From contig NZ_AP021846.1 in assembly GCF_009176705.1 (NCBI RefSeq), positions 900,001 through 964,000 on the forward strand: a DNA stretch of 64,000 bases, written 5' to 3'. Under the pieces are notes generated by a model, which was given only the letters and a program-made list of their open reading frames with translations, had not been told where the DNA came from and searched no databases. The stretch is from Pseudoalteromonas sp. A25. Its GTDB lineage: Bacteria > Pseudomonadota > Gammaproteobacteria > Enterobacterales > Alteromonadaceae. Positions within the stretch are counted from its first letter, which is position 1, and every line of letters begins with the position of its first letter. Below are positions 63,201 through 64,000 of this stretch, in pieces. Position numbers and translations under genes: made by a program.

Positions 63201-64000
63201 CTAAAGTGATGCGCTTTATAGGTAAGCTATACTTGCCGAGCACGGTTTTTTGCCAACATTCGAAGGCAAACATATCTTCGGCGTACCGTTCACTGGTAAA
63301 TAATTTCATTAGTGTATAACGCACAGCATCTATATCTTCTGCGTAGAACCGCGAAAAAATAATTGTTTTTGCAAATGACTCGGGCATATACGGTGTTTGC
63401 TCTAACAGTGCTTGTCTTACTCTAGGGTATTCATGTTGAGAAAGTTGCTCTAACAGCACAAAGTCTTTGTCGGTGAGTGTTGCCTGTTGTATCAATACGC
63501 GCGGTAGAGCTGCGAGTATAAATAATTGGTCGTTGTTAACTTGTTGATCGTCAATGAACAGTGCCGCCCACATATGGCCGCGTACAAAGGTAGGACGCTG
63601 ATGTATCAGTATTTCGAGGATATCGATGATCGCAGTGTATGGAGTTTGCTCGTCATCAAGAAATTCAACTAATCGCGCAATGAGTTCTGAACTGAGTTGA
63701 GAGTCAGCATTGTACTCTTGAAGCAACGCTACTTGGTTTACCAGTGCTCGAATAATACTATGGCGAATAAATGGGGTTTGATTTTGCTCTAGCAGTTTAA
63801 GAAAAAACGGCTGTAAATCGAGCGCTTGCCATATTCCCTCTATCTGGGTCTTATTAAGAGCCAAGTAACGAGAGCTGAGTGTGCCTAATTTAGCTACCAA
63901 GAACTTAATGCCTTGTTCTATTTCTGCAACACGGCTTAGGTATCGGTCACGCATGCCGCCCTCATCAAACCAGCGAGTAAAGGCTGCTTTATCTGCTTTG
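60274..64000 (-). CDS. Giant PgsB/CapB-like Mur-ligase-family protein with helical N-terminal region, 5' end cut by the window edge
   Basis: The frame stays open past the ATG at 63954 to the window edge (reading ADKAAFTRWFDEGG), so the protein is longer than 1226 residues and N-terminally incomplete. Positions below count from that Met. About 1-545 is mostly helical, with HEAT/ARM-like repeats (for example LSQHEYPRVRQALLEQ). A transmembrane helix lies near 562-578. The PgsB/CapB core runs about 590-1075: P-loop GGWGTRGKSG with Lys606, TTGCEAMMIYC, WECMGLTPRYVRIL, NAYPDHEDILGPSG, INNREDRVARS near 867, and GMQNIKGVG from 1054. Compared with Bacillus PgsB (about 393 residues) the core has roughly 95 extra residues between the last two motifs. 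PgsB forms gamma-glutamyl bonds using ATP. No pgsC or pgsA follows downstream, so product and partners are open. Confidence 0.75.
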   Translation of the reverse strand, partial: KADKAAFTRWFDEGGMRDRYLSRVAEIEQGIKFLVAKLGTLSSRYLALNKTQIEGIWQALDLQPFFLKLLEQNQTPFIRHSIIRALVNQVALLQEYNADSQLSSELIARLVEFLDDEQTPYTAIIDILEILIHQRPTFVRGHMWAALFIDDQQVNNDQLFILAALPRVLIQQATLTDKDFVLLEQLSQHEYPRVRQALLEQTPYMPESFAKTIIFSRFYAEDIDAVRYTLMKLFTSERYAEDMFAFECWQKTVLGKYSLPIKRITLEISARVMLNMQLNHRAQEQVFALFIDTLNQALMQAHPIAIKRYITRTREQLVSFYNQELIANINDQLTNSHVIKLDCESIEPHVLGRTLSFLAQRRVGFNGKISKGKWHIKEGYRVARRLWRVIHELRHSSTDKRPGFSHTTARKPSAQLHIASCSIAEISETNVPGEPLYHLSEHSARVHLPLLDYILSILSQDNVSSPVFSYTPDGILEIAKPSSLLRRIYAYSYITLHFQQLDNLRKGGEFEQQKYLEELKKLGFTIQFKAYGDVLNCTFPVEDSIKNLFANLSIAPSVIAIWSSFKEYSYSVYQNTLSQLIFFVVTFSAYFWGRHLYVSRKIIRNREAIAVSIGGWGTRGKSGTERLKAALFSALALRCITKTTGCEAMMIYCKITGEQYEVPIFRPFNKATIWEQSDILEFAKSVKADVFLWECMGLTPRYVRILRRWMKDNFVTITNAYPDHEDILGPSGVDVAKEMSIFVGENSQVFTSEQTMAPFLESAAKEQNSTLIQVHWGDGFQITPEIKALYPYDEHPDNIALVCKMAQYIGINKDFVFKATAERIVPDIGVLLHFPIAHVDKLQQSFVNSMSANERLATIENWQRLELFKLGEQDHVQTIALINNREDRVARSKVFANIMAEDLCFDYIVVVGTNVSGFASYLKTAVIEKLEKTIENNDKESLAHFIYQLKLQDDKLQLARSLNVSLAESPLTIEQLDNCECLEAALKNNDALCERQQQLFLKRYQNWRMANTLLGFDDLAKHAKEIMHSCLTLLDEKLIVVDNAHISADELTQLISQLGCQNQHQLIVGMQNIKGVGLNYVQSWQQWQKTQKLCERLTSSKSTSGEFKQALNILAHQSNFNALEIDLVEKTVRSLMKAPQAQSELSQAELQILINKVENQDANSQKGSETHNTKNPIKRFVYQVMESFLEAGAAVKRKKLAQQVYQDIASQHITIERATDVLSKLSQSQKTGWLLAKDKKS

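Noticed and set aside
1..64000. CRISPR arrays, insertion sequences, integrases, tRNA or rRNA genes
   Set aside because: No regularly spaced repeats, transposase motifs, tRNA-like cloverleaf or rRNA segments were seen in the intergenic regions on either strand.

Overview
The window reads as chromosomal core sequence of a marine gammaproteobacterium of the order Alteromonadales, most likely Pseudoalteromonas or a close relative. This is an inference from protein sequence and gene order. The conserved blocks lptD-surA-pdxA-rsmA-apaG-apaH, ygiM/ygiF near cca, and amgK-murU beside lptD are gammaproteobacterial; NhaD, the type II secretion accessory pair GspA/GspB, a TonB-dependent receptor, a secreted subtilase and HPPD/FAH tyrosine catabolism fit a marine heterotroph. 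I see no rRNA, tRNA, insertion sequence, prophage or CRISPR array. Coding density is high and most transcription units end in clear hairpin terminators.

Layout. 1-4.7 kb: end of a DUF2141 gene, an HD-less CCA-adding enzyme, gspA-gspB, and an HD-GYP c-di-GMP phosphodiesterase. 4.9-9.4 kb: putA (no DNA-binding domain) divergent from an Lrp/AsnC regulator, with a candidate Lrp operator between them. 9.5-15.8 kb: ygiM, ygiF, a START protein, an EamA transporter, then a fatty-acid-hydroxylase/SRPBCC pair divergent from an AraC regulator. 15.8-19.3 kb: metK (perfect met box upstream) divergent from tkt. 19.4-30.7 kb: a chemoreceptor, the apaH-to-lptD operon, and the opposing amgK-murU-djlA operon. 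30.7-36 kb: DUF3530, DUF368 (PopT-type lipid-carrier translocase), NhaD, Pfk, YjbR. 36.5-42.6 kb: a small membrane protein, a PAS-PAS-GGDEF-EAL protein, an M16 peptidase, SixA. 42.6-49.9 kb: a TonB-dependent receptor with an elaborate promoter/leader, a small conserved protein, a HAD phosphatase, an exported ATP-dependent DNA ligase, YegD, MgsA, a LysE exporter. 50-55.4 kb: a secreted S8 protease, a Bcr/CflA exporter, a DUF4442 protein, and a bactofilin/M23 peptidase pair. 55.5-60 kb: fumarylacetoacetase, HPPD, a POT peptide transporter. 60.3-64 kb: a very large PgsB/CapB-like Mur-ligase-family protein that runs off the right edge.

How the genes fit together. Envelope assembly dominates: LptD and SurA (outer membrane), AmgK-MurU (peptidoglycan recycling), DUF368 (undecaprenyl phosphate recycling), bactofilin plus M23 (wall shaping), and possibly the PgsB-like ligase. 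Protein and amino-acid use is a second theme: secreted subtilase, oligopeptide uptake, M16 peptidase, PutA, and HPPD/FAH. GspA/GspB would support the type II secretion system that probably exports the subtilase; its core genes are not in the window.

Most promising for follow-up: the giant PgsB-like fusion at the right edge; the AraC/SRPBCC/hydroxylase mini-cluster; the DUF368-NhaD neighbourhood; the bactofilin-M23 pair; and the regulatory architecture upstream of the TonB receptor and of HPPD. No search or folding program was run: family calls come from reading motifs and recalled homologues, and hairpins were paired by eye.
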